A stretch of DNA of 24,305 bases from the IMG/VR virus record IMGVR_UViG_3300007516_000140, positions 1-24,305 of that record. One strand, 5' to 3'. This document shows positions 7,303 through 17,421 of this stretch, piece by piece. Origin of the DNA: a virus. The first letter of the stretch is position 1. Every line of letters begins with the position of its first letter. The notes under the pieces are model-generated. The model was given only the letters and a program-made list of their open reading frames with translations. It made no database searches and had not been told where the DNA came from. The position numbers and the translations under genes are program-made.

Positions 7303-9234
7303 ATGGCAACACCATTAATAAGAATACCTCAGGAGCAAGGAGGTACCATGTTCGCATTTTCAAGTGCAGCAAGGGATCTTACAAGAGCTTATTATAACCC
7401 AGATATTAATTTTGAGTATTCTAAGTTCGCATTATTAGACATACCATTAGTTGCAACACCATCTAATGGAGAAAACTATATTAACTTTGCAAATCTTTAT
7501 GAAGGTGGAGCTTCACCAGCGACATCATACACACCAAATTCAGATGCAAATGTAAATTTCGCAGAGACGTTACAGAATTACGCGTTAAACCTTGAGAATT
7601 TTATTCTTAATGATGACGATTTCGACGAAGCAATATATGCATCTGATGCTGAAAAGATTTTCTTCAAATGGCTACATCATCTAGGTGCATTTGAGGTTAA
7701 ATCTGCAAATACGCAACAGGCAGTCTCTGGATATTCCAGATTAATCGAAAATGAAGATACTACAAATAGTGGTAATAATTATAGTAGAGTAGTAAAGTAC
7801 CTAGGAAACATCGACGTTTCAAACGATAAAAACTATAAAGGAAACACTTATAATGAAATATTTGTGAATGTACCATCGTATGTTGGTTATACTCCGGATA
7901 TTTTGTTTAAGTCTTCAAACTATAATACGACTGCTACTTCTTATTTGCCTCTATCTGACATTAATGGTAGGGCAAATCAAACTCATCCGGATTCATTTTT
8001 AACAATGGGATCCCTTTCAGACAATGGTACAGGTACTATTAATATATCGACGGCTACACAGTATCATTATGGTATTGATTGGAATTCATCAATATATTCT
8101 AAAATAGTAACTGATCCTAAATTAAACAACTTCTTAGATTATTCTAAACAAGGTGGAGACTTTAAGTTTAATGCTATATTAGTGTACTATGATGTATATT
8201 CAAAATCAAACGTAGCTAATAAGTCCACAAACTTATATGGTGTAATCTTACTTGATAATTTTAAGAATGACCCTAATACTACAGGTTCTATCATACCTCA
8301 ATTAACAAAATATAAACCTAACGATGTTACTGGGTTGAATGGTAACGCATTTGCTCTTAAGTTGAATGTTAAATTCAACTCTTCATTAGATAATGTTGGA
8401 GTAGAGTCAAATATAAATGACTACTCGACATTCTCAATGGACATTTTCTTAAACACAACAACTGCTTTAGAAAATGCGGCAAAGCTAATGATCGAAGCAA
8501 ACACTAGATATTCTGCAATTGTTGATAGATTAGTTTCGGTAGAGAGTATCTTAATGACTTCAAATCAGACAACTGCAATTGCTGATAGGATTGCAGCAAT
8601 TGAATTAGCTTTAGTGAACGCTACTTTAAACTTTGCCTCTTCAACTTCAATTATAGATATGATAACTTCAGTTAACTCTAGACTAAACCAAGTTATTAAT
8701 GGCAATATACCAACGGAAGTTCAATATAATACAGATGTTTTTGCAGCGGGCGATGGTGTTAAAATAGATAAAACAAATCCAGTCAAAATTAAAATATTAA
8801 ATGATAATAACGGTTACTCATTAAACGACGTTTTCGTTTATGAGTTTACTGGAGGGGTTACAGGTAATATTATTAATAGCTCTAACTTGTTTAATATGGG
8901 TCTTACAGCAGCTAATGGAATAATCACTAGAGTTAAACCGTTTGACAATCTAGTAAGACTTAATACTAATAGCGCAGTGCTAACTGGTGATTTGAATATA
9001 TATTTAGATGATAGTATAAATACATGGAAAAAAGGTCAAACGGTAAAGTTTGCTTTTAAAAACATGCTGCCTTCATTAGCAATATATAAAATTAATATTT
9101 ACACAGACAAAAATAATAGCTGGGTGCTTAAAGCAACTTTAGAAACTTCTAATATGCTTAGCCAAACACCATATGCTGAATTTATTTGTGTAGACGAAAT
9201 AAACAAGACATTTGAACTTGAAATTATAAGATAA
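7303..9234 (+). CDS. Large virion structural protein with central coiled coil, unrecognised family
   Basis: A 643-aa protein. The N-terminal ~390 residues are rich in Asn, Tyr, Ser and Asp, with aromatic beta-like stretches. They begin with ATPLIRIPQEQGGTMFAFSS and include KIFFKWLHHLGAF near residue 120. Residues about 395-470 form a helical segment with heptad-like hydrophobic spacing (AAKLMIEANTRYSAIVDRLV, then IADRIAAIELAL), a likely trimeric coiled coil. After it comes a compact C-terminal beta domain (about 475-643). This head-stalk-tip layout fits a baseplate-peripheral or fibre protein. A 21-nt gap separates it from the previous gene, with a TATAAAAA stretch at 7288-7295. No convincing match to T4 gp8-gp11 was seen. 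It is a structural protein by context and composition. Confidence 0.68.
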   Translation: MATPLIRIPQEQGGTMFAFSSAARDLTRAYYNPDINFEYSKFALLDIPLVATPSNGENYINFANLYEGGASPATSYTPNSDANVNFAETLQNYALNLENFILNDDDFDEAIYASDAEKIFFKWLHHLGAFEVKSANTQQAVSGYSRLIENEDTTNSGNNYSRVVKYLGNIDVSNDKNYKGNTYNEIFVNVPSYVGYTPDILFKSSNYNTTATSYLPLSDINGRANQTHPDSFLTMGSLSDNGTGTINISTATQYHYGIDWNSSIYSKIVTDPKLNNFLDYSKQGGDFKFNAILVYYDVYSKSNVANKSTNLYGVILLDNFKNDPNTTGSIIPQLTKYKPNDVTGLNGNAFALKLNVKFNSSLDNVGVESNINDYSTFSMDIFLNTTTALENAAKLMIEANTRYSAIVDRLVSVESILMTSNQTTAIADRIAAIELALVNATLNFASSTSIIDMITSVNSRLNQVINGNIPTEVQYNTDVFAAGDGVKIDKTNPVKIKILNDNNGYSLNDVFVYEFTGGVTGNIINSSNLFNMGLTAANGIITRVKPFDNLVRLNTNSAVLTGDLNIYLDDSINTWKKGQTVKFAFKNMLPSLAIYKINIYTDKNNSWVLKATLETSNMLSQTPYAEFICVDEINKTFELEIIR

Positions 9235-9235
9235 T

Positions 9236-12200
9236 ATGAGCGCTAGCAATTCAATATCACAATTACTTGAGCAATTTCTAGAGATGAATACTAATTCGCT
9301 AGAAACATTCAATAGAATTAATGAGGCAATAACTACAGATAAAGAAACTGTTGTTATTAACCTGTTTAACAGTAAGACAAATAAAATGGAAACTATTCAA
9401 ATACCCGCTTTTGGTTATTTGAAGAGAGAGATTGAACGTTTGAATACTAACCTTAATTCAATTAGTGGACTTGAAGGATCTAACGCTAATATTAGACTAA
9501 AGGATGGTTCCTTTAGAACAATACATACTGCTAGATTAAAAGGACCTTCTCCTTCCATAACGTCATTATCAGCTCCTACTGTTTTTAGCACTAAATTAAA
9601 TGAGTTCTTCGAGGACTTTTTAAATCCGCTGTTAACTGTTAATTTAGATGTTTCTGGTCAAATACCAGTAGAAACTGAAAAGGTTTATGTTGAACGATTT
9701 ATCTTTAACGAGACTGACTTGGCTTCTACGACTGCATTTGACGAAATCTATAAAGGTGGTAGTGAAATTGATTATGCTAAATTTATAGTAGACTTAAAGG
9801 ATAATGGATATACATACATTGTAGATGCTGAAGTTTTGGATATGCCAATTAGGTTAATACAATACACTGGATTCTTAGATATTATTAAAATTGAAAATGC
9901 TGAGAAAAAGTATATCATCGATGGTATCTCGCAAACACTTAGTGTTAAATTATATACTGCTAATAAATTAACATACACTGATTCTACGAAATTACTTAAG
10001 GACACTGAAACTTTAAAGGTTGGTGATTCTTTAATAGTTAATTCTGGAAAATATAGAACAAGATATAAAGTAGTTTCAATAGAGAATGCATCATCCCAGA
10101 TAGAACTTTTATTAATTGAAGGTTCAGAGGCTGTAAAGTTGGGAATTAATCAATTAGGAATTTATAAAGATGTAGATACTAATTTAGATATTGAGATTAA
10201 AGTTGGGTTTAATGAAAGACAAGTTATTTTTGTTAAACCAATCGATCCTTCTTCTAAAATACCAGCAGAGCATTATTCTCCGGGTATCTCATTCTACTCT
10301 AACGAGTTAGAAATAACTGATATGTTTGGTACTAAAATGAATCTTGCGGAATACTACAAAAATGAAGTTTCTGACTTTAGTCAATTTATAAAATCATTGA
10401 AGGTTGATTATATTCCACCAGCTGCTATTGGTATTATTCCAAATAAACCAGTGATAGCAACTACGAATTTTAAAGTTGTTCAAGTTAATAAACACCTTAC
10501 CGATAATACAACAACTGATAAGATAAAACAATTGAAGTCTGATAAAGTATCGATTGAACAATCTTTAAAGAAATTAGATGATTCTATAAAACAAAAGAAA
10601 TCTCTAATCAACACAAAGAAGTTTACTTCTGATGCTGAAAGAGATACTCATAAAAACGAGCTTAATTCATTAATCTTACAAAGAGATTCTGAGACTAAGT
10701 TATTTTCATCAATAGTCACTGAGATTAAATCATCTGCGGAGTCTATAGATTTACAAAGCGTTACTCCAAAATACAGAGTAAGAGGATTCTGGTCAATTCC
10801 AGAGCCTAAAGCGATTTTAGGCGGTATTTCACAGAAAATTGTACAGTTTAAAATTAGGTACCGTTATATTTCTGCATCAGGTAAGACTTCAACTGTTGAT
10901 CAAATTCCATTCACGGATGTTACTAATCAAGTGGAGAAGACTGCTGCGTTTTCAAATTGGATAGAAGTTCTAGGACCTGTTGCTAAAAGAGAGTTGAGCA
11001 TTAAAGAAAAATACGAGTGGATCATTGAAAGTGAAGAAGATGCAAATGCAGTAAACTTCAACTCAATGGATATTTCTATTAACCCAGGAGAATCAGTTGA
11101 GTTCATGATTAAGTCTATTTCAGAGGCAGGTTACCCTGCAAATCCATTAGAATCTAAATGGTCTGACTTATATACTATACCGTTCCCTTTAGGAGAAATT
11201 AACACGGATACTTTAGGAAATGTTATCAACTCAAATGAAATGGACGCTTTAAGAGTTCAAATCCAACAAGACTTAGAGTCTGCTGGTGTTTATTCTCATG
11301 TTAGTGAATCGTTTGCTATTGGAGATTCTAAATATTCACATAGCGCAAGTTCTATAGCTTCTGGATTTTTAACAAGCCAACAATCCCCAGTTACTGTCTA
11401 TGAAAAACTATTAGCGTTACAAAACGAGGTTCTTAGCTTAAGAGCACTTATTGAGAATACTACTGGAGAGCTATTGGTAAGAATTGTTGATGAAAGTGGT
11501 AATGTAACACCAGTGACTAATAACACAACAGTACAGCTGTTCGCTGGATATTATGTTAATGAAATCCCTGCGACTAATGGTAAAGGATTTATTGTTACTA
11601 AGAACTTTAAGATAGAACTTACAAATACACAAGCAACTAATCTAGAATTAATTTCTAGAATAGTAGGAGATACCACTAAACCAGTTGCTATATCAAGCGG
11701 AAGTACTATTTTTGGACTAGGAACTGGAGCATCTTCAATAGATCCTAATTATGTATATAACTCATACTATATTAACGAGGCTAAATACGATATGGTTCCT
11801 GTTATTTATCAAAATATAGAAAACTCTACACTTGATTATTTTAATAATGGACCAGACCAGTCAACTCAATTAAATGGACAATTCATATATTCTAGATTTA
11901 GAAATATAGCTAATGATGATAACTTATATGTTATTAATGAAGGAGTCAATGGTGATGTTAATTCGGCTGATCTTAAGGGTTACGATACTTATGAATATAG
12001 CTTAAAATTTAATTATAGTAGAGTTATCACTGTAAATGCACAAACAGTAACATCATTTGCTGCACAATATCAAAGTGTGTTACCATACACTGCGTCAACA
12101 GGAACAGAAGACTTTATATGGGCTGGTAGCTACACTGGTAGCACGCCTAATACTACTTCATTATCTACTATTACACAAGCTAACTATACTAATGGAATAT

Positions 12201-12883
12201 TTATGCATGTAGACCACCCTCTACTACAGAATGGTGCTATAGACCCGCTATCTATCGTAAGTAATGGATTAGTTGGTATGCCTAAAACCGCGCCGTTAAG
12301 AGCAGATGATCTACACGGAAAGAAACAAACTCCATTTAGACTATTACAAACATTAAGCAGTACTGGTGTAGTTGGTGTCAGGTCCACTATTAAGAACGGA
12401 TTCTCAGCTGATGACCAATACTTATTAGGTGGTAGATCTTGCGGATCTTTCTTGTATGTTTCACCTCTAACGACCACTTCATTGTCTGTTGATGCTGGTA
12501 ATAAAAACGGTAAGAAAATATTACCAGGTGGAAGCGCAAACTCTGTGTCAATTGATTTAGTGTTCCAGTATAGAATGACTGATTATTTCGGTAAGAGTGA
12601 TGGAATAGGCAGAGTTGGTGGGGTAACTTCAAATACTTTCTCAAATATAACATACGCTAAAAAAATAGGCTTAGATATACTAAACAAAAATGGAGAAGAT
12701 TTCTTGTTCGATGTTGAGGTTTATGCAAAATATGCAACTCAAGGCAAGAATGTAAATAGTATTACAAGCACTATGCTTTCTAACTACACCCAAAATTATA
12801 CAACTGGAACTAAAGGAAGACGAAGATACTTGACAGACAACACTGTTGATTTCTCTTACCCAGAAATTACAAAACAGGTATAA
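9236..12883 (+). CDS. Very large virion protein with coiled coil and fibronectin-III-like domain
   Basis: A 1215-aa protein starting 1 nt after the previous stop. The first ~85 residues are helical (SQLLEQFLEM..., GYLKREIERLNTNLNS). A beta-rich part follows. Residues about 428-503 form a charged coiled coil (IKQLKSDKVSIEQSLKKLDD and onward). Residues about 508-650 look like a fibronectin-III-type fold, with the terminal pattern VEFMIKSISEAGYPANPLES then Lys-Trp-Ser-Asp. A short helix around 722-742 (VYEKLLALQNEVLSLRALIE) could start another trimeric stalk. The remaining ~470 residues are Asn/Thr/Ser-rich beta, including GRSCGSFLYVSPL and LVFQYRMTDYFG. I recognise no T4 counterpart. Position and composition indicate a baseplate or host-contact protein. 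Use of an FN3-like module suggests an extended, surface-exposed architecture, which is inference. Confidence 0.68.
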   Translation: MSASNSISQLLEQFLEMNTNSLETFNRINEAITTDKETVVINLFNSKTNKMETIQIPAFGYLKREIERLNTNLNSISGLEGSNANIRLKDGSFRTIHTARLKGPSPSITSLSAPTVFSTKLNEFFEDFLNPLLTVNLDVSGQIPVETEKVYVERFIFNETDLASTTAFDEIYKGGSEIDYAKFIVDLKDNGYTYIVDAEVLDMPIRLIQYTGFLDIIKIENAEKKYIIDGISQTLSVKLYTANKLTYTDSTKLLKDTETLKVGDSLIVNSGKYRTRYKVVSIENASSQIELLLIEGSEAVKLGINQLGIYKDVDTNLDIEIKVGFNERQVIFVKPIDPSSKIPAEHYSPGISFYSNELEITDMFGTKMNLAEYYKNEVSDFSQFIKSLKVDYIPPAAIGIIPNKPVIATTNFKVVQVNKHLTDNTTTDKIKQLKSDKVSIEQSLKKLDDSIKQKKSLINTKKFTSDAERDTHKNELNSLILQRDSETKLFSSIVTEIKSSAESIDLQSVTPKYRVRGFWSIPEPKAILGGISQKIVQFKIRYRYISASGKTSTVDQIPFTDVTNQVEKTAAFSNWIEVLGPVAKRELSIKEKYEWIIESEEDANAVNFNSMDISINPGESVEFMIKSISEAGYPANPLESKWSDLYTIPFPLGEINTDTLGNVINSNEMDALRVQIQQDLESAGVYSHVSESFAIGDSKYSHSASSIASGFLTSQQSPVTVYEKLLALQNEVLSLRALIENTTGELLVRIVDESGNVTPVTNNTTVQLFAGYYVNEIPATNGKGFIVTKNFKIELTNTQATNLELISRIVGDTTKPVAISSGSTIFGLGTGASSIDPNYVYNSYYINEAKYDMVPVIYQNIENSTLDYFNNGPDQSTQLNGQFIYSRFRNIANDDNLYVINEGVNGDVNSADLKGYDTYEYSLKFNYSRVITVNAQTVTSFAAQYQSVLPYTASTGTEDFIWAGSYTGSTPNTTSLSTITQANYTNGIFMHVDHPLLQNGAIDPLSIVSNGLVGMPKTAPLRADDLHGKKQTPFRLLQTLSSTGVVGVRSTIKNGFSADDQYLLGGRSCGSFLYVSPLTTTSLSVDAGNKNGKKILPGGSANSVSIDLVFQYRMTDYFGKSDGIGRVGGVTSNTFSNITYAKKIGLDILNKNGEDFLFDVEVYAKYATQGKNVNSITSTMLSNYTQNYTTGTKGRRRYLTDNTVDFSYPEITKQV

Positions 12884-12937
12884 TTGTTAATATATTGATT
12901 GAGATTCCGTTTTGATTAGTGCTTCCTATATTCTGAG

Positions 12938-12946
12938 ATATATAAT
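12938..12946 (+). promoter_or_regulatory. Candidate late promoter element ATATATAAT
   Basis: Within the 83-nt gap between the 1215-aa and 1483-aa genes, ATATATAAT sits with 20 nt between it and the ATG at 12967. That is almost the same spacing as the copies before 1805 and 18849 (18 nt each). This gap is one of only three above 50 nt, and the element would let the giant downstream gene be transcribed independently. No clear terminator hairpin is visible in the gap. Tentative. Confidence 0.35.
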
Positions 12947-12966
12947 CTAAATAAAAGAGTGTCTAA

Positions 12967-15900
12967 ATGCCTATAATTAATACCAGTATTGAAAACAATT
13001 CAATAGACAATAAATCTTTCGCGGTACTAAGAACTAACCCAAAGTTAACAAGTAATGTAAAGTTACTTGTTAACTCAGATGGTAATTTGTTCATGAGCGC
13101 TTTTAGAGCCAATAAAGAACTTTCTAAAATTGAGTACCAAAAATATGCAGTAAAATCTACTAGCAGATACTCACATGATATTGCTTCTTTTTATGGAAGT
13201 TTACCAACATCTGAAAGATACCAAACTCTTAGAAAATATTCTGACACCGTAATATATTCTAACTATGAATTTCAATATGAGGACCAATACCATTTCGGAG
13301 CTACTCATAATATCACCAAGCTATATGACGAGCAATACTCATTGTTTGCCCCAATTTGGTTAGATAAGAAAATTCCTTCTAAGTTCGTAGTCTATAGAAT
13401 AGAAGATGTTAAATATAAGCAAAATTACGCTGAAACTACAGATGGTCAAACGTCAAGATTAATAGAACTTCTTAGCAATGCTACGATAGTTAAGACATTT
13501 GATTTGAGTAACTCTTCAAAAATTGGAGAGTACTTATCTAATCATGTTAATGACAATTTGTTTCCAAATGCTTTGATTAGTATTAACTTCAAGGAGGGCG
13601 AACAATCTACTTTTAATGGTATTGACATAATTAATGGAGGCTTTGCTAATAAACCAGAGCAACTTGACAATTACTATACGCAAGTCGACTACCCTGAAGT
13701 TTTTAGCAATGAGATTATAACTAATGGGTTTGAAAGAAACTCATTAGCATGTGCTAATCTAATTAATTTAGAGTTTCTTTTCGATGACAATGATGCAACT
13801 AACTATAATATTTATAGATACTTTGGTATTTATGTTGATGATACTGTAGAGGGATCCTTTATAAGTGAAGGAGTTACTGATAGTGGACTTATTAGAGTTA
13901 ATGAAAGCACTTATAAAACAGAGTATGACTTAAGTGGCACGTCACTAACATCTCTAGATATGTTTCCTAATGTTATAGATTTTGGTACTCCGGAGCTTAA
14001 ATACGTAATAGATAAGAACAAGAAATTATATAATTTAAAGGAAGCTATTAACACACCACATAACAGCCTTATTATAAGTGTTGATTCAAACGTAGATTCC
14101 CTTTTCGGAGGATATGGGAAAACTGGTAAAACCATAACGTCTATTACAAAGACTTTAAATGGTAGAGGATTTATTAAGTTAACAGTCACTTCTATTCCAA
14201 ATCATAATGATAGAATTTTTATTGGAGACAAGACAGAACTAGAAATCTCTAACTACAATTTAGGAGAGTATGTTATTTTAGCAGATTCTACAATAGTTGC
14301 TGGTAGGGCTGATGGTAATAAGTTTTCAAACCAAGGAAGCTTACAACAAATAGCGATAGCAATATCTCAAGCTATTAACAATGGTGAAGTTATAACATAT
14401 AAAACTAAAGTTTTTGATACTTCAATTGTTATTGAGGACTATGCTGCTGGCAGCAAAAGAAGACAAAATGCGCTAGGTATTTATACTTCAAACTTTGTTA
14501 ATTTTATAGAAATTAATGCTGGAGAATTGAACAATATCGGTCTTATTGATTCAATAGTTCCTGCAGGCACCCCAACTGTTTTTAGCGATTGGAGCATCTA
14601 TACTATGATTGGTGGTGCGGTCGAAGGCCAATCAATATTAGTAGCTGCTAGTGAAATTGGTAATGTTAAAGTTGGAGAATGGGTAAAACAAAAAGACTTT
14701 GATAAATTTATACAGATCATCGAGGTCGTAAAGGATCCAATAGACTCTGATTTATATAGAATAATTTTGAATGCGGTTACTAAGGTTTCTAACGATAATG
14801 TCTTTGAAATATATGAAATATATAGAACTTCGCATGGTAGATTTTCAGCATATGATTTTAAAGACTTTGACTTTGACTTTTATTCTACACGAAACTCTAA
14901 GCTAGGAGATTTAACACTAGATACTCATTACGATAATGAAAATCCACCAGCACTCATAGATCTAGGAGCCTTTTATGCAGGTCTAGACTCTGTTTTAAAT
15001 GTTGAAAGAGTTGAAGACTCTGTTGCTCCGATTGCTATTAAAAATGAATATGATCGTTTAAATGAAAACAAACTAAAAGAAACAGCTCTTAAGAGTAGAA
15101 TAGTTCCTACTATTTGTAAGTTTGAACTTAAAGATTCTTCAAATGCAAGAAACTTACCATATGTTTTGAATGTTAATGAAGCGTTTGGCGCTGACAATTT
15201 GTCACCTAATATTGAACTTGATTCTAACAGAAGAACAGAATACATGAATATGGAGCACTTCCACATCAACAAAATTCCTGCAGATTTAAGAGCATCTACA
15301 ACAAAACAAGACTTAAACAATTATATTGACTTTGCTGGAGACGGTGGATTGACTTTAACTAAATTAAAGGATGTTAGTTTTAATTATTTTGATAGTCATT
15401 TTAATTGGAATGGTTATTATGACACGGTTAACCAAGTATGGCATGATAATACCCATAAAAAACTTTGGAGCAGATTTGACATAGGAAACTCTGAAAAGAA
15501 TTCATCCACAGTATTTAGAGGACTTAGATATTCTTATAGAAAAAGAAAAGAAATCATCAAGGCTATACCTACTGAGTTTATTTCCGATTCAAACGTAAGT
15601 GACTATAAATTCGGGGTTGTGTTTTCATACTATAATATAGATGATGTTAACGGCGAAGTTATAAGTGACAATACACTAACTATAAATTCTGTAAAGAATG
15701 ATAAATTTAAGTTCATATGTATTTTGATAGAGCTTAACTTAGTTGAAAATGACATTACTGAATTAGATCGATACTTAATGTACACTTTGAATGATATTGA
15801 TTCCGGGAATAATATACTAAACACTTCTGTACCTTTTTATATTGACTTCAATGCTTCATCGTTTGATCCAGTTGAACAAGATAATGAAGCCACCTTGAAT

Positions 15901-17418
15901 GCTTCTAATTTTGCGGTTACTGATGGAAGTGCTAAGTTCACAAATTATATAAAACCAGATTCGTTTGGACAGTATTCTTGGATATATTTCCAAATATTAA
16001 GTACTTGGTACGCTGTTAAAGTTCTTAAAGTTATTAGTGATGACTCTGTTATTGTCGCTGGTTGGCCATATGAATTCGATATTAATACTGGCTTGCCTAC
16101 TATACCATCTGTTCGAGTTAACCCAACACAGTTCTCTTTAATTCCTATCAATGCTACTTTTAAATATTATGCTGGAGGTAAAAATGGGTTTGCTAACATA
16201 TTAAATGAGGTTAATGCTTATAGATTTGCTAATAAATTTAACACATTCGGAGACATTAAGTATACCAATATCTCTGTTGATGGTAAAATAACATATAATG
16301 ACTATGTTTTATCTGTAGAATCTGGAGTTGACATAATTAAACCATCTCTTATAGTGGCCCAAACAGATCCTGATAGACCAAAGGCATATCAATTGTCTTC
16401 TGGAGAAATTGGAAGCATTATAACTGATAGGCCTGATGGTGGTTACCTTACTCTTTTACGAAGAATGAATGGAGACTACATTCCTATTTTCAATAATGTA
16501 GTAACATTCTCTGATGTTCATTCTAACGAGAAAATTACAGGAAACGGCGCGACTACTGAGAGATCTAAATTAATCTATAATAAATTCAATGGACGTGGAG
16601 TGGCCTTTGATTCTTACAAACTAAACAGAGATGATTACGGATACATCAATAATTATTTTTATCACAAAGCAAATGATGAAGATTCTAATGGAATATTAAA
16701 ACTTTCACAAACATCTGATAAGTTACCAGTATATCCTGTAATTAATGAGATTGCAATAGATAAAAAGAATATAAATGTATTTAAGTCTAAATATTCTAGT
16801 GACTATTTTTCAAAATCATTAGCGGCTGGAGCAGTTTTATTAGTTAATGGAACTTTAAGCCCTGTAGAGAAAAAGAGCTTTATGGCATCAACAATCATGA
16901 AAGTTAAGGATACGTATGACATTACAACTTTCACAAATGCACAAGAGACTTCTATAGAATATTTAGATAAAATAAGACTTAATAAAATAAATGTTAAAAC
17001 TATACATTGGTTCGAAGACGATCAGCAGGTCATAGCAGACGTTTATTTGGGAGAAGCAATACTTGGAGAACTTATAGAGGACGGTATTCAAAAGCCGTTC
17101 GCGAAGTATGTTGATCCATTGTATTCATATGGAGAAAAATCTACAATAGACGATGATTTAAAGCTTTACACAAAAACAAATGTAACTCCTAGATTCATAA
17201 TTGATCTAATAGATATTTATGGAATTGAAGGAAAGAATTTAACTACAGATTTCAAATCAGCTTTAAGTTTTACTGATTTAACAACTGACAGTTTTAGGAA
17301 ACTTACAAACTTCAATATACAAGGCTATCAAAATGATGGGTTAAGTTTTAGACTAATATATAATAAAAGACGTGGATATTCTTATAACTTTAAAATACAC
17401 GTTAAAATACAAGCATAA
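12967..17418 (+). CDS. Giant virion structural protein (1483 aa), unrecognised family
   Basis: The largest gene in the window. It is Asn/Asp/Tyr/Ser-rich with only a few Cys, and predominantly beta by eye. The N-terminal ~160 residues are distinctive: NPKLTSNVKLLVNSDGNLFM (about 24-43), then a Tyr/Lys-rich part, then FAPIWLDKKIPSKFVVYRIE around 131-150. This reads like a virion assembly or docking domain. There is no coiled coil, no signal peptide and no membrane span; no catalytic motif is recognised. The C terminus ends in a beta-like basic stretch (RRGYSYNFKIHVKIQA). The next gene follows after 3 nt, so the two fibres downstream are probably co-transcribed. A large baseplate-periphery or long-fibre scaffold is likeliest. 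A tape-measure role is unlikely because there is no long helical content. Confidence 0.66.
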   Translation: MPIINTSIENNSIDNKSFAVLRTNPKLTSNVKLLVNSDGNLFMSAFRANKELSKIEYQKYAVKSTSRYSHDIASFYGSLPTSERYQTLRKYSDTVIYSNYEFQYEDQYHFGATHNITKLYDEQYSLFAPIWLDKKIPSKFVVYRIEDVKYKQNYAETTDGQTSRLIELLSNATIVKTFDLSNSSKIGEYLSNHVNDNLFPNALISINFKEGEQSTFNGIDIINGGFANKPEQLDNYYTQVDYPEVFSNEIITNGFERNSLACANLINLEFLFDDNDATNYNIYRYFGIYVDDTVEGSFISEGVTDSGLIRVNESTYKTEYDLSGTSLTSLDMFPNVIDFGTPELKYVIDKNKKLYNLKEAINTPHNSLIISVDSNVDSLFGGYGKTGKTITSITKTLNGRGFIKLTVTSIPNHNDRIFIGDKTELEISNYNLGEYVILADSTIVAGRADGNKFSNQGSLQQIAIAISQAINNGEVITYKTKVFDTSIVIEDYAAGSKRRQNALGIYTSNFVNFIEINAGELNNIGLIDSIVPAGTPTVFSDWSIYTMIGGAVEGQSILVAASEIGNVKVGEWVKQKDFDKFIQIIEVVKDPIDSDLYRIILNAVTKVSNDNVFEIYEIYRTSHGRFSAYDFKDFDFDFYSTRNSKLGDLTLDTHYDNENPPALIDLGAFYAGLDSVLNVERVEDSVAPIAIKNEYDRLNENKLKETALKSRIVPTICKFELKDSSNARNLPYVLNVNEAFGADNLSPNIELDSNRRTEYMNMEHFHINKIPADLRASTTKQDLNNYIDFAGDGGLTLTKLKDVSFNYFDSHFNWNGYYDTVNQVWHDNTHKKLWSRFDIGNSEKNSSTVFRGLRYSYRKRKEIIKAIPTEFISDSNVSDYKFGVVFSYYNIDDVNGEVISDNTLTINSVKNDKFKFICILIELNLVENDITELDRYLMYTLNDIDSGNNILNTSVPFYIDFNASSFDPVEQDNEATLNASNFAVTDGSAKFTNYIKPDSFGQYSWIYFQILSTWYAVKVLKVISDDSVIVAGWPYEFDINTGLPTIPSVRVNPTQFSLIPINATFKYYAGGKNGFANILNEVNAYRFANKFNTFGDIKYTNISVDGKITYNDYVLSVESGVDIIKPSLIVAQTDPDRPKAYQLSSGEIGSIITDRPDGGYLTLLRRMNGDYIPIFNNVVTFSDVHSNEKITGNGATTERSKLIYNKFNGRGVAFDSYKLNRDDYGYINNYFYHKANDEDSNGILKLSQTSDKLPVYPVINEIAIDKKNINVFKSKYSSDYFSKSLAAGAVLLVNGTLSPVEKKSFMASTIMKVKDTYDITTFTNAQETSIEYLDKIRLNKINVKTIHWFEDDQQVIADVYLGEAILGELIEDGIQKPFAKYVDPLYSYGEKSTIDDDLKLYTKTNVTPRFIIDLIDIYGIEGKNLTTDFKSALSFTDLTTDSFRKLTNFNIQGYQNDGLSFRLIYNKRRGYSYNFKIHVKIQA

Positions 17419-17421
17419 TTA

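Noticed and set aside
9015-9022. Exact T4 late octamer TATAAATA
   Set aside because: It is inside the 643-aa coding sequence, about 210 nt from the next start codon. In DNA this AT-rich, single occurrences are expected by chance.
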